A stretch of DNA of 64,000 nt from Perca fluviatilis (Eukaryota > Chordata > Actinopteri > Perciformes > Percidae). The stretch is taken from positions 40,631,095-40,695,094 of the forward strand of contig NC_053116.1 of the NCBI RefSeq assembly GCF_010015445.1, given 5' to 3'. Every line of letters starts with the position of its first letter. The first letter of the stretch is position 1. The notes beneath the pieces are model-generated. The model was not told the origin of the DNA. It made no database searches and saw nothing but the letters and a program-made list of their open reading frames with translations. Position numbers and translations under genes: made by a program. Positions 57,684-64,000 of the stretch are shown here, piece by piece.

Positions 57684-60031
57684 ATACACACAGTGCCTTG
57701 CGAAAGTATTCGGCCCCTTTGAACTTTTCGACCTTTTGCCACATTTCAGGCTTCAAACATAAAGATATAAAACTAATTTTTTGTGAAGAATCAACAACAA
57801 GTGGGACACAATCATGAAGTGGAACGAAATTTATTGGATATTTCAAACCTTTTTAACAAATCAAAAAACTGAAAAATTGGGTGTGCAAAATTATTCAGCC
57901 CCCTTCAGTTAATACTTTGTAGCGCCAACTTTTGCTGCGATTACAGCTGTAAGTCGCTTGGGGTATGTCTCTATCAGTTTTGCACATCGAGAGACTGACC
58001 ATTTTGCCCATTCCTCCTTGCAAAACAGCTCGAGCTCAGTGAGGTTGGATGGAGAGCGTTTGTGAACAGCAGTTTTCAGTTCTTTCCACAGATTCTCGAT
58101 TGGATTCAGGTCTGGACTTTGACTTGGCCATTCTAACACCTGGATATGTTTATTTGTGAACCATTCCATTGTAGATTTTGCTTTATGTTTTGGATCATTG
58201 TCTTGTTGGAAGACAAATCTCCGTCCCAGTCTCAGGTCTTTTGCAGACTCCATCAGGTTTTCTTCCAGAATGGTCCTGTATTTGGCTCCATCCATCTTCC
58301 CATCAATTTTAACCATCTTCCCTGTCCCTGCTGAAGAAAAGCAGGCCCAAACCATGATGCTGCCACCACCATGTTTGACAGTGGGGATGGTGTGTTCAGG
58401 GTGATGAGCTGTGTTGCTTTTACGCCAAACATAACGTTTTGCATTGTTGCCAAAAAGTTCGATTTTGGTTTCATCTGATCACAGCACCTTCTTCCACATG
58501 TTTGGTGTGTCTCCCAGGTGGCTTTTGGCAAACTTTAAATGATACTTTTTATGGATACAGTATCTTTAAGAAATGGCTTTCTTCTTGCCACTCTTCCATA
58601 AAGGCCAGATTTGTGCAGTATACGACTGATTGTTGTCCTATGGACAGAGTCTCCCACCTCAGCTGTAGATCTCTGCAGTTCATCCAGAGTGATCATGGGC
58701 CTCTTGACTGCATCTCTGATCAGTCTTCTCATTGTATGAGCTGAAAGTTTAGAGGGATGGCCGGGTCTTCGTAGATTTGCAGTGGTCTGACACTCCTTCC
58801 ATTTCAATATTATCGCTTGCACAGTGCTCCTTGGGATGTTTAACCCTTGTGTTGTCCTTCGGGTCACTGGGACCCGAAGGACACAACACAAGGATTATGT
58901 ACTTCCGTTTACTTTGTTGAGAATTGCTCTCTAAACAAGGGTTAATACAGCACCTTAGTTCTTGTTTGTACAGCAATTTTGGTCAGCTTAAACTGTGTTT
59001 AAATGTGTTCTAGATATAAACTTTACTTACTTACTTTACTAAGAAACAGGGTTTAGTTTAGAGCAATTATCAACAATAAAGGAATATATCCTTGTCACTG
59101 GGGGGGCTTGAGAAGGCATGGGAAATTTTGTATCCAAATCCGGCTTTAAACTTCTCCACAACAGTATCTCGGACCTGCCTGGTGTGTTCCTTGTTCTTCA
59201 TGATGCTCTCTGCGCTTTACACGGACCTCTGAGACTATCACAGAGCAGGTGCATTTATACGGAGACTTGATTACACACAGCTGGATTCTATTTATCATCA
59301 TTAGTCATTTAGGGCAACATTGGATCATTCAGAGATCCTCACTGAACTTCTGGAGAGAGTTTGCTGCACTGAAAGTAAAGGGGCTGAATAATTTTGCACG
59401 CCCAATTTTTCAGTTTTTTATTTCTTAAAAAAGTTTGAAATATCCAATAAATTTCGTTCCACTTCATTATTGTGTCCCACTTGTTGATTCGTCACAAAAA
59501 ATTACAGTTTTATATCTTTATGTTTGAAGCCTGAAATGTGGCAAAAGGTCGAAAAGTTCAAGGGGGCCGAATACTTTCGCAAGGCACTGTATATATATAT
59601 ATATATATAGACAAAACATCAAAACACCATGATAAGTTAGTGTTGAATCTATTGTTTAAACTGATGATGAGGAATTTACAGGATGCAGAAATGTTTGAAC
59701 TCATAAAGTTTGTTTGATTTTTACAAAGTGGTTCCTGTTACAAAGAAAGTGATGAAAGTGAAGTTTGAGAACAAGAGGAATCTGGATCTGAATGACCCTG
59801 CTGTGATGGAGGCCATGCTGAAGCAGGTAAATCATATTTTATACTGTTTTACCTTCATGAAAAAACCAATCATATAAGATAAGTTTTGTGTGTCAGCTGA
59901 AACAGAAGCTGAGGGCCCAGGGGCTGGACGACAACATCAAGCTGAGCTGGAGGAAGCAGGCTGATGGAAAAGTCTTCCACAAGGAAGACAAGAAGACCAA
60001 CAAGAGGAGGAGGAAGAGGGAGGAGCTGTAA
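41956..60031 (+). CDS. Gene C: secreted tandem C-type lectin-like protein, with two alternative exon 2 copies
   Basis: Proposed CDS: join(41956..41998, 47595..47785 or 52970..53160, 55379..55607, 56843..57181, 59729..59826, 59897..60031), 344 aa either way. Exon 1 gives [14 protein letters not shown], a hydrophobic signal sequence that differs from A and B. CTLD1 has [37 protein letters not shown] and VCADVRG. CTLD2 has [41 protein letters not shown] and AWEEWPC. The tail encodes [20 protein letters not shown] and a [16 protein letters not shown] segment, then a basic end. In CTLD1 the sugar motif EPN is kept but WND is WYD. Introns hold a pogo-like element, LINEs and Tc1. The gene might equally be one complete gene plus a stray exon from a partial duplicate. 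Sequence alone cannot say which exon 2 is used. Confidence 0.8.
42000..42335. other. Intron 1 sequence, transposon-like
   Basis: CAGCCAGCAGAGAACAGAAG and nearby text look like a degraded retroelement tail. Nothing definite. Confidence 0.3.
43555..43725. repeat. 42-bp coding minisatellite in transposase
   Basis: Four copies of a 42-bp unit, containing GGCATTGAGGCAGAGGGGCC and ATGAGTGAGTGCAGAGGAGC on the plus strand, keep the transposase frame open (14 residues per unit). Confidence 0.95.
44329..44665 (+). mobile_element. tRNA-derived SINE (DANA/V-SINE-like)
   Basis: Begins GGCAGCATGGTGGCACAGTG, an A-box-like head. The B box is TGTTCGAATCC (44385-44395). A conserved body TGGAGTTTGCATGTTCTCCC and GTGGGTTTCCTCCGGGTGCT is characteristic of fish DANA/V-SINEs. 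The tail is ATAAAGTACCTTATTATATT. It is nested in the pogo-like element. Confidence 0.85.
45698..46530 (+). pseudogene. LINE reverse-transcriptase remnant, plus strand
   Basis: A plus-strand reading contains [25 protein letters not shown] and, after frame changes, [10 protein letters not shown] and [20 protein letters not shown] segments. These are RT domain blocks 0-2 of CR1/L2-type LINEs (recall). An in-frame stop and at least one frameshift (about 46300) break it. A TIR element copy follows and may have replaced the rest. Confidence 0.7.
46540..47034. mobile_element. TIR element, second copy (left end incomplete)
   Basis: It matches 27060-27512 (GTTGCATCTCTTTTCGGTGT, ATTTACATAAACTTCTGGTG, the right TIR). 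A (CAG)n-like run is at 46699-46712. Confidence 0.8.
47040..47425 (+). mobile_element. LINE 3' end
   Basis: Contains GGACCCATTTAAAACGAGAT and CATCTCAAGGGGTTATTTCT with AATAAAGAATTTCC, a familiar fish LINE 3' terminus (recall). It may belong to the remnant at 45698-46530. Confidence 0.5.
47595..47785 (+). CDS. Gene C exon 2, copy a (first half of CTLD1)
   Basis: Acceptor CCCTACAG and donor GTGAGT flank 191 nt encoding [34 protein letters not shown] and YSNNSY. It has no stop and about 90% identity at the protein level to copy b. Entered in phase 1 and left in phase 0. No exon 3 lies between it and copy b. Its downstream flank matches the gene A intron 2. Confidence 0.8.
48143..48703. repeat. 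50-52-bp minisatellite (11 copies)
   Basis: The unit contains ATCTCCTCACTATCTGCTAG and CTGCCTGTCCCCTGAACACA. It lies in a short transposon-like piece starting AAAGGTGCTCTAAGCGATGT (48076). Confidence 0.95.
48704..51460 (-). mobile_element. CR1/L2-type non-LTR retrotransposon (LINE), broken
   Basis: The minus strand shows an endonuclease ([18 protein letters not shown]; then [12 protein letters not shown]), then RT with [32 protein letters not shown] and [11 protein letters not shown]. The 3' end (48720-49190) has ATTTTAAATTCGATCCTAGA and the CAGCATTCTGGATAAGCTGG block common to fish LINE 3' regions. The frame is interrupted at several places (about 51030, 50800, 50450, 49830). No ORF1 is visible, suggesting 5' truncation. 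Confidence 0.85.
49197..49802 (-). pseudogene. LINE reverse transcriptase core
   Basis: The longest uninterrupted LINE frame here, 201 aa from an internal methionine. Motifs: [50 protein letters not shown], and YADD active site, then [17 protein letters not shown]. Upstream (49856-50428) a linked frame carries [16 protein letters not shown]. It copies LINE RNA at target sites in intact relatives. Confidence 0.85.
51500..51740. repeat. Repeat with CCTAACC tract
   Basis: Multiple CCTAACCNTAAC words (51510-51600) followed by GGGACCCCACAAGTATACTG and GGACCCCACGATTACAG. A common fish repeat with interstitial telomere-like words. Confidence 0.5.
51743..51918. repeat. (CA)n array
   Basis: Interrupted (CA)n with CAGACA and CAAACA variants. 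It gives false Thr/His and Cys/Val ORFs. Confidence 0.95.
52036..52462. repeat. (CA)n and (GA)n array
   Basis: A long interrupted (CA)n with GAGGCACACACAGACACACA units, then (GA)n at 52433-52462. Confidence 0.95.
52545..52797. mobile_element. Tc1/mariner 3' terminal fragment
   Basis: Contains CCTAAGGCACACCTGTGCAA, TGATATGCCACACCTGTGAG, AAATAGGCCTTTTCTGTACG and AATTTTGTTCAGTGTA. This matches the terminal part of a well-known vertebrate Tc1-type element (recall). No transposase is present. Confidence 0.65.
52970..53160 (+). CDS. Gene C exon 2, copy b (first half of CTLD1)
   Basis: 191 nt with CCCTACAG acceptor and GTGAGT donor, encoding [32 protein letters not shown] and YSKSSF. Phases are the same as copy a and it is the copy next to exon 3, so it is the more likely constitutive partner. 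It differs from copy a mainly at L/R, V/A and the last residues. Confidence 0.85.
53214..54070. mobile_element. Fold-back element with about 300-bp inverted arms
   Basis: Left end CAGTTTTTTTCGATTGCTAA, right end its inverse, flanked by TAA on both sides (53211-53213, 54071-54073). The arms (about 53214-53520 and 53730-54070) are near-perfect inverse copies, each holding a (CA)n/(GT)n tract. The loop is about 200 bp. Its end resembles the transposon at 873. In copy a's flank and in gene A the site is empty (CAGCAGGTTTGAAACCCTCC-type). No coding sequence. Confidence 0.9.
54150..54310. mobile_element. Retroelement tail fragment
   Basis: CCATCTTCGTCCACTTATCC, then GGTCGGGTCATGGGGGGCAG and GGCGTTCCCAGGCCAGGTTG, a fish repeat often seen at LINE/SINE 3' ends (recall). 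Confidence 0.45.
54305..54625. repeat. 50-bp minisatellite
   Basis: About six and a half units containing TCCACCTAGTCCTGGGTCTT and CCCGAGACCTCCTCCCAGCT, apparently grown from the retroelement tail before it. Confidence 0.9.
54510..55290. repeat. Tandem duplication of about 388 bp
   Basis: 54627-54900 (GTGACACTGACATTGAATCA to CAAGACT) and 55015-55288 are nearly identical, each preceded by two or more 50-bp minisatellite units. The duplicated single-copy part is intron 2 sequence homologous to 9560-9830 (inverse) in gene A. Confidence 0.9.
55730..56380. repeat. GT-rich tandem segment (about 300-bp unit)
   Basis: The phrase ATGTCAGGACAGCACAATAG and GATATATTGCAGGTCTCAGC recurs at 56051-56100 and, more diverged, at 56212-56270. 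Each copy is followed by (GT)n. The main (GT)n block is 55806-55892. Confidence 0.9.
57185..57690. other. Intron 4 sequence and (TA)n
   Basis: 57182-57330 matches the gene A/B intron 4. 57340-57610 has a transposon-like stretch (GACGGGATACAGTGAGAGGT). 57633-57674 is (TA)n next to the Tc1 copy. Confidence 0.6.
57909..59200 (-). pseudogene. Tc1-family transposase, interrupted by insertion
   Basis: The C-terminal part (58355-57909) has [34 protein letters not shown] and [15 protein letters not shown]. The middle (58891-58535) has [25 protein letters not shown] and [16 protein letters not shown]. The N-terminal part is separated by the insertion at 58842-59130 (the start ATG is near 59201). A frame change follows RRKPFLKDT near 58555, where CAGTATC is inserted relative to copy 1. 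Confidence 0.9.
58840..59130. mobile_element. piggyBac-like MITE or composite inside Tc1
   Basis: After TTAA (58840-58843) comes CCCTTGTGTTGTCCTTCGGG and an immediate inverse copy ending near 58895, a near-perfect hairpin. A second AAGGGTTAA follows at 58937-58945. The rest to 59130 is non-coding. The same terminus appears at 2901-2928 and in the Gypsy gag. Confidence 0.6.
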
Positions 60032-60274
60032 TGTTGAGTTGCTGCGTCTGTTCATCAGAGAAAAGTCTGGTTCTTTCCTCAAAGATGTGACGGAGCAGAA
60101 TAGAGCTGCACCAATCAGCTGATTCATCCATTATTCTCTTTTATGTAATGAATAGTTTAGTTTTTATTTATTATTGTTGTAGTGATTCTTACATTCTTCA
60201 TTTTAGGCTACATAACATTTTACTCAACTAAAATATGCATCCCAGCCTCCGTACGTCTTATTCTGTAAATGTTG

Positions 60275-60935
60275 CCGAATAGGGTTGTGTACCAAGACCC
60301 GGTACTAATACGGCACCGGTGCCTAAATGACCGGGATCTACCGGACCGAATTGCAATGCAGATTTCGGTGCCTCATTTCGGTGCCAATTTAATGTCTTTT
60401 GCGCTGCTCTCTGATGCTCCAAAACGCACGTTTAGAGGCAACAGGATCATCGCTGCATGTGACACTAGTTAACACTACACCTGGCAGCAGGTAACGTTAG
60501 CCTACCGTTAGCTAGTTAACACTACACCTGGCAGCAGGTAACCTTAGCCTATCGTTAGCTAGTTAACACTACACTTGGCAGCAGGTAACGTTAGCATACC
60601 GTTAGCTAGTTAACACTACATCTGGCAGCAGGTGACCTTAGCCTACCGTTAGCTAGTTAACACTACATTTGGCAGCAGGTAACGTTAGCATACCGTTAGC
60701 TAGCAGCTGGATTAAACACATTAAAATGCTGACAGCTAAACGGTGTAAAGGGTCACTGTATTTCACTGGAGAGGATTCCGAGAGCGGGACGTTAAGCAGT
60801 CTGTAGCTCCCGCTGTCTGAAAAACAACACAGACGGTTCAGTATATGTTCAGGCACCGTTTAGGCATCGGCACCGTTTCAAAAGTATCGTTTTAGCACCG
60901 GTATCGGAAAAAACCCAAACGATACCTAACCCTAA
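60275..60935. mobile_element. hAT-like non-autonomous element
   Basis: The left end contains TAGGGTTGTGTACCAAGACC. The right end, read inward, is TTAGGGTTAGGTATCGTTTG, so the TIRs are imperfect. Subterminal CGGTACTAATACGGCACCGG and GGCACCGTTTCAAAAGTATC support one family. It contains a minisatellite. Confidence 0.6.
60468..60705. repeat. About 47-bp minisatellite (5 copies)
   Basis: Units contain GTTAACACTACACCTGGCAG and CAGGTAACGTTAGCCTACCG. Confidence 0.95.
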
Positions 60936-61096
60936 TGCCAAACATCAAGAGAGATCTTGAGTTTCCGTAGACTAGCTATGGATTACAAATACTAAACAGA
61001 AAAAGAACATTCTCCAGGTTCAGAAAGTAAATGTACGTTAAGAAATGTTTCCAACAGTCAAGAGACCAACATCAGCATATTATTATCAGTAGGAGC

Positions 61097-61400
61097 TCAG
61101 TGGCAGCAGCTCAGTCCGTAGGGAACGCTAGGGAGGGTCGCTGGTTCAAGTCCCATATGGATCAAAGTACAGAGTGTGGATTAGTAGCTGGAGAGATGCC
61201 AGTTCACCTCCTGGGCACTGCCATGGTGCTCTTGAGCAAGGCACTGTAGCCCTCCCCAACCTCTCAGAGTGCTGGTCCAGCACTGGCAGCACACTCTGAC
61301 ATCTCTCCATTTGTGCATGAACAGGTCCTGAGCACGTGTGTATTTTAGCCCTGTGTGGAGTAATTTCCACACTGAGGATCAATAAAAAGTATAAAATTAA
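61097..61400 (+). mobile_element. tRNA-derived SINE
   Basis: The A-box-like head is TGGCAGCAGCTCAGTCCGTA, the B box GGTTCAAGTCC (61142-61152). The body has CTTGAGCAAGGCACTGTAGC and TAATTTCCACACTGAGGATC, and the tail is AATAAAAAGTATAAAATTAA. Its AATAAA could serve gene C as a poly(A) signal, though it is 1.3 kb past the stop. Confidence 0.8.
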
Positions 61401-61619
61401 CAATAAATTAATATTAACAATATAAATGAAGGCTTATTTAGACCTATGAGTGATGTTGATAGAATAATTTAGACTTCCATAGACTGGTACCTTCATTATA
61501 AAGCTCTAATATGTTTTGCGGCTCCAGATAGATTTCTATTTTGGGGGAGGGGGTCCAAAGATGTCTCTGTTGATAGTAACGGTTGATGACCTCTGGATTA
61601 TTACAACTGTTTTAATCAA

Positions 61620-62125
61620 TTCATACTTTTAGGTATAACAGAAATACTGAATATATTCCAGCTTTCAGCTTCTCAAATATGCAGATTTGATGCTTTTCTT
61701 TGTTAAATTTGATCATAAATTTAATATATTTGGGCTTCAGACTGTTGTTAGAATAAAACAAGACTTTAGTATTTTCTGATTGATCGTCTGTGGGGAAATA
61801 TAGTTTGTGGTGGAGATGTTTTAACATTAACATTATTTAATGTGTTTAAAATATAAATTATCTTTAGTGTTGAATGTTTAAAAACTATTTTCATCAGATT
61901 AAATCTCTTTCTTCATGTGAGAGTAATATTATAAAGTTCTTATATGTATGATTGTTGTTCTGTCTCCTTATTAGAGATGCAAACTTTAAACATTTACCTA
62001 AAGTTAGTCATGAGATTTGTTCTGTGTCTGAAACATCTTCTAAACTAAAATACTAAATATTTACAGCTTCCAGCTTCTTCAATATCAAGATTTGAGGATT
62101 TTTATTTGTCACATTTGGTCATAAA
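61620..62125. other. 3' flank of gene C homologous to genes A and B
   Basis: The inverse of about 5280-6540: TTTAGGTATAACAGAAATAC, then GAATAAAACAAGACTTTAGT and CATGAGATTTGTTCTGTGTC. Homology ends near 62125 (CATAAATAAAG). Confidence 0.7.
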
Positions 62126-62560
62126 TAAAGATATAAAAGTGTAATTGAGGGGGAAAATGCCAAAATGAAATAAAGACCTTTTTAAGAGTGAATTTTCAAA
62201 TATAAATGTTTTTTTTAAATAGTGTGAATGTTGATAACTATCTGTCTCAAAGCAACAAGATGACCTCTTCTTGTTAAACTGTTATGTTAGAGTCATTTTA
62301 ACTTTATCCACTCAAACAACATGTCTACAGCACCAGCAGAGGGACTTCAGGACACTTTAAGGTTTTAGACTGGGACCAGAACCAGCAGAGTGCAGCCAAT
62401 CAGCTCTCCCAGGGGTCACCTAGCTATCACTATGACAACCACTTTATCAAACACACCTGCTGCTTTTTCAACCATGACAGCACTTTTGTCTACCTGTCTG
62501 TCTGTCTTATCTGTCTGTCTGCCTGCCTGTCTGTCTGCCTGTCTGTTGAACTGACTTTCT
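62126..62560. other. No gene recognised
   Basis: Unique sequence with a (TGTC/TGCC)n run at 62490-62550. Confidence 0.4.
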
Positions 62561-62764
62561 ACGTTTACATCAACCTCCTAACTGCACTTTCATGCAAAGC
62601 TGTTCCCAGGAACAATAACTTGAAGGGAGAAATAATTTGCCTGTCAGGCTTAAAGTCCTCTATGCATGAATTCAGCAGTTTTACATTTTACATTAAAGAA
62701 ATACTTATTTTAATACATTGTATACTTTTCTTCCAGGGCAGCATTTCAGGCTCACCAAGACATG

Positions 62765-62857
<93 letters not shown>

Positions 62858-63262
62858 AGACTTAAAGTTCTCTATGCATGAATTCAGCAGTTTTGCATGT
62901 TACATTAGTGTAATACTTATTTTAATACATTATACACTTTTCTTCCAAGGCAGCATTTCAGGCTCACCAATGTCTTATTGCTTTAACCCCGGGGCTTACA
63001 GATCATAATGACTGATAATATATGTTTGCTTATTCTCTACTGAATCACTGAATTTCTATTTTTGGTTTGATGGTTCAAACATGACGAGGCTTCCTCACAT
63101 CTGACTACAGCCACATCAAATCGAGAACATCTGACAGAACAGCTGACTACATTGTGATTGTTGTTAGTTGTCATGCTGATAACATGCGTCAGTGTCGCAG
63201 CTCGCTGGGAAGAGAGCGCCAGACGCTTGGATGTGATAGTACGTGTCCATTCAGCGTTCGAA
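62560..63262. repeat. Third copy of palindrome arm
   Basis: It matches 38308-39258 in the same orientation, from GAACTGACTTTCTACGTTTA to GATAGTACGTGTCCATT. The part nearest exon 1 is missing. It contains (GT)n at 62768-62853. Its presence suggests another gene copy once lay here or lies elsewhere in the cluster. Confidence 0.85.
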
Positions 63263-64000
63263 TTACGTAGCAGCCAGAGGGAGTCGAGCTCGCGTAAAGT
63301 GAGCACTGGCTCCCATGAAAGCAACAAAATCAAAAATCTGAGGGGGTCTCTCATATCTGAAGATGTCTGCCATATGTGTTAAACAGCGCTCAATATCCAT
63401 CCCTGTGCGGTCTCTTTCCATTAAAGACATTAAATTAAAATATAAAATATAGGCTATATGGGACGTAGACCTGAGCCTACCCTACGCTCATGAACACAGC
63501 ATGACTGCACTTCACCACAACACCACTAGGCTGTGTGAGCCAACCGCATACGATCGATTTGACAGCACTCGCAAGTCTGAAGAAGTCACCTTGCTCTTAG
63601 CTTAATGTGCTTTTGAGGTAATTACCATATAGTTTCATATATTTTGAAACACCTGTCAGCAATACAATGCAATCTCTGATGGCGGAATATTCAGTGAATG
63701 GGCTACCTGACAACATCTCAGTGCAAATTCCAAAATTGTTCGTCTATTTATTTCCACGGTTCAACACACGAGACGACTGAACACCCAGATGTTGTTATCA
63801 CTACGTGTACATTATAAGACTAGACTAACATTTGGCTGTGCAATGGCTTTATTCATTTCTGCCAGTTAGTGCATTTTCCCTGTTGTATAAGTTAAAGACT
63901 AAATGACACTGATCTGGTCTGGTTCAAATGAGTTACATTTTATTTCATTGCGAAATTTTAATGAAATATTACAATCAATAATATGTTGAAATTAATTAAA
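63263..64000. other. No gene recognised
   Basis: No repeat from elsewhere in the window, no ORF and no clear TIR was found. Confidence 0.4.

Larger units (their letters stand above)
57691..59589 (-). mobile_element. Tc1-like DNA transposon, copy 2, in intron 4 of gene C
   Basis: Same family as 36134-37756, with CAGTGCCTTGCGAAAGTATT ends in inverse orientation. It contains an about 290-bp insertion (58842-59130) that breaks the transposase near its N-terminal domain. Confidence 0.95.

Noticed and set aside
44385..61152. tRNA-like B boxes (44385-44395 and 61142-61152)
   Set aside because: They belong to SINE heads. No cloverleaf with paired acceptor stem follows.

Overview
The window looks like nuclear DNA from a teleost fish, probably a percomorph. 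It has intron-bearing genes with GT-AG boundaries, (GT)n, (TA)n and minisatellite arrays, and a dense mix of fish-type transposable elements: Tc1, hAT, pogo-like, piggyBac-like ends, a chromodomain Ty3/Gypsy element, CR1/L2-type LINE fragments and tRNA-derived SINEs. Nothing suggests bacterial or organellar DNA. No genuine rRNA, stand-alone tRNA gene or CRISPR array was seen.

The host genes are three paralogous six-exon genes for secreted proteins with two C-type lectin-like domains (CTLDs) and a lysine/arginine-rich C-terminal tail. Gene A (minus, 6644-16600) and gene B (minus, 29854-37917) lie in a direct segmental duplication, about 4405-16960 and 25790-38250. Gene C (plus, 41956-60031) is inverted and head-to-head with B. 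In each model all exon phases agree: exon 1 encodes the signal peptide, exons 2 and 3 CTLD1, exon 4 CTLD2, exons 5 and 6 the basic tail. Gene C has two copies of exon 2, at 47595-47785 and 52970-53160. Each is 191 nt, entered in phase 1 and left in phase 0, so only one can be used without a frameshift.

Layout: 1-4400 is minisatellite plus transposon debris. 4405-16960 is duplication copy A. 16960-25790 holds a (CA)n array, fragments of a dispersed LINE-tail-like repeat, a decayed chromodomain Gypsy element (18539-23624), a complex tandem repeat and a LINE remnant. 25790-38250 is copy B, preceded by nested DNA transposons and a solo LTR. 38252-41965 is a large palindrome, with arms of about 1 kb around a 1.6-kb spacer, joining B and C. 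41956-62125 is gene C, its introns filled by a pogo-like element, a SINE, two LINE remnants, a fold-back element and a Tc1 copy. 62126-64000 holds a third copy of the palindrome arm and unrecognised sequence.

The paralogous copies give natural empty sites. Tc1 (36134-37756), an hAT element (7064-7770), a 2.5-kb insertion (10726-13222) and a fold-back element (53214-54070) are each present in one copy and absent from another, so they can be ordered relative to the duplication. Several minisatellites also expanded in only one paralog. No wholly new biochemical system was recognised. The most unusual features are the palindromic lectin cluster, with a breakpoint at the start of an exon 1, and the frame-exclusive duplicate exon in gene C.
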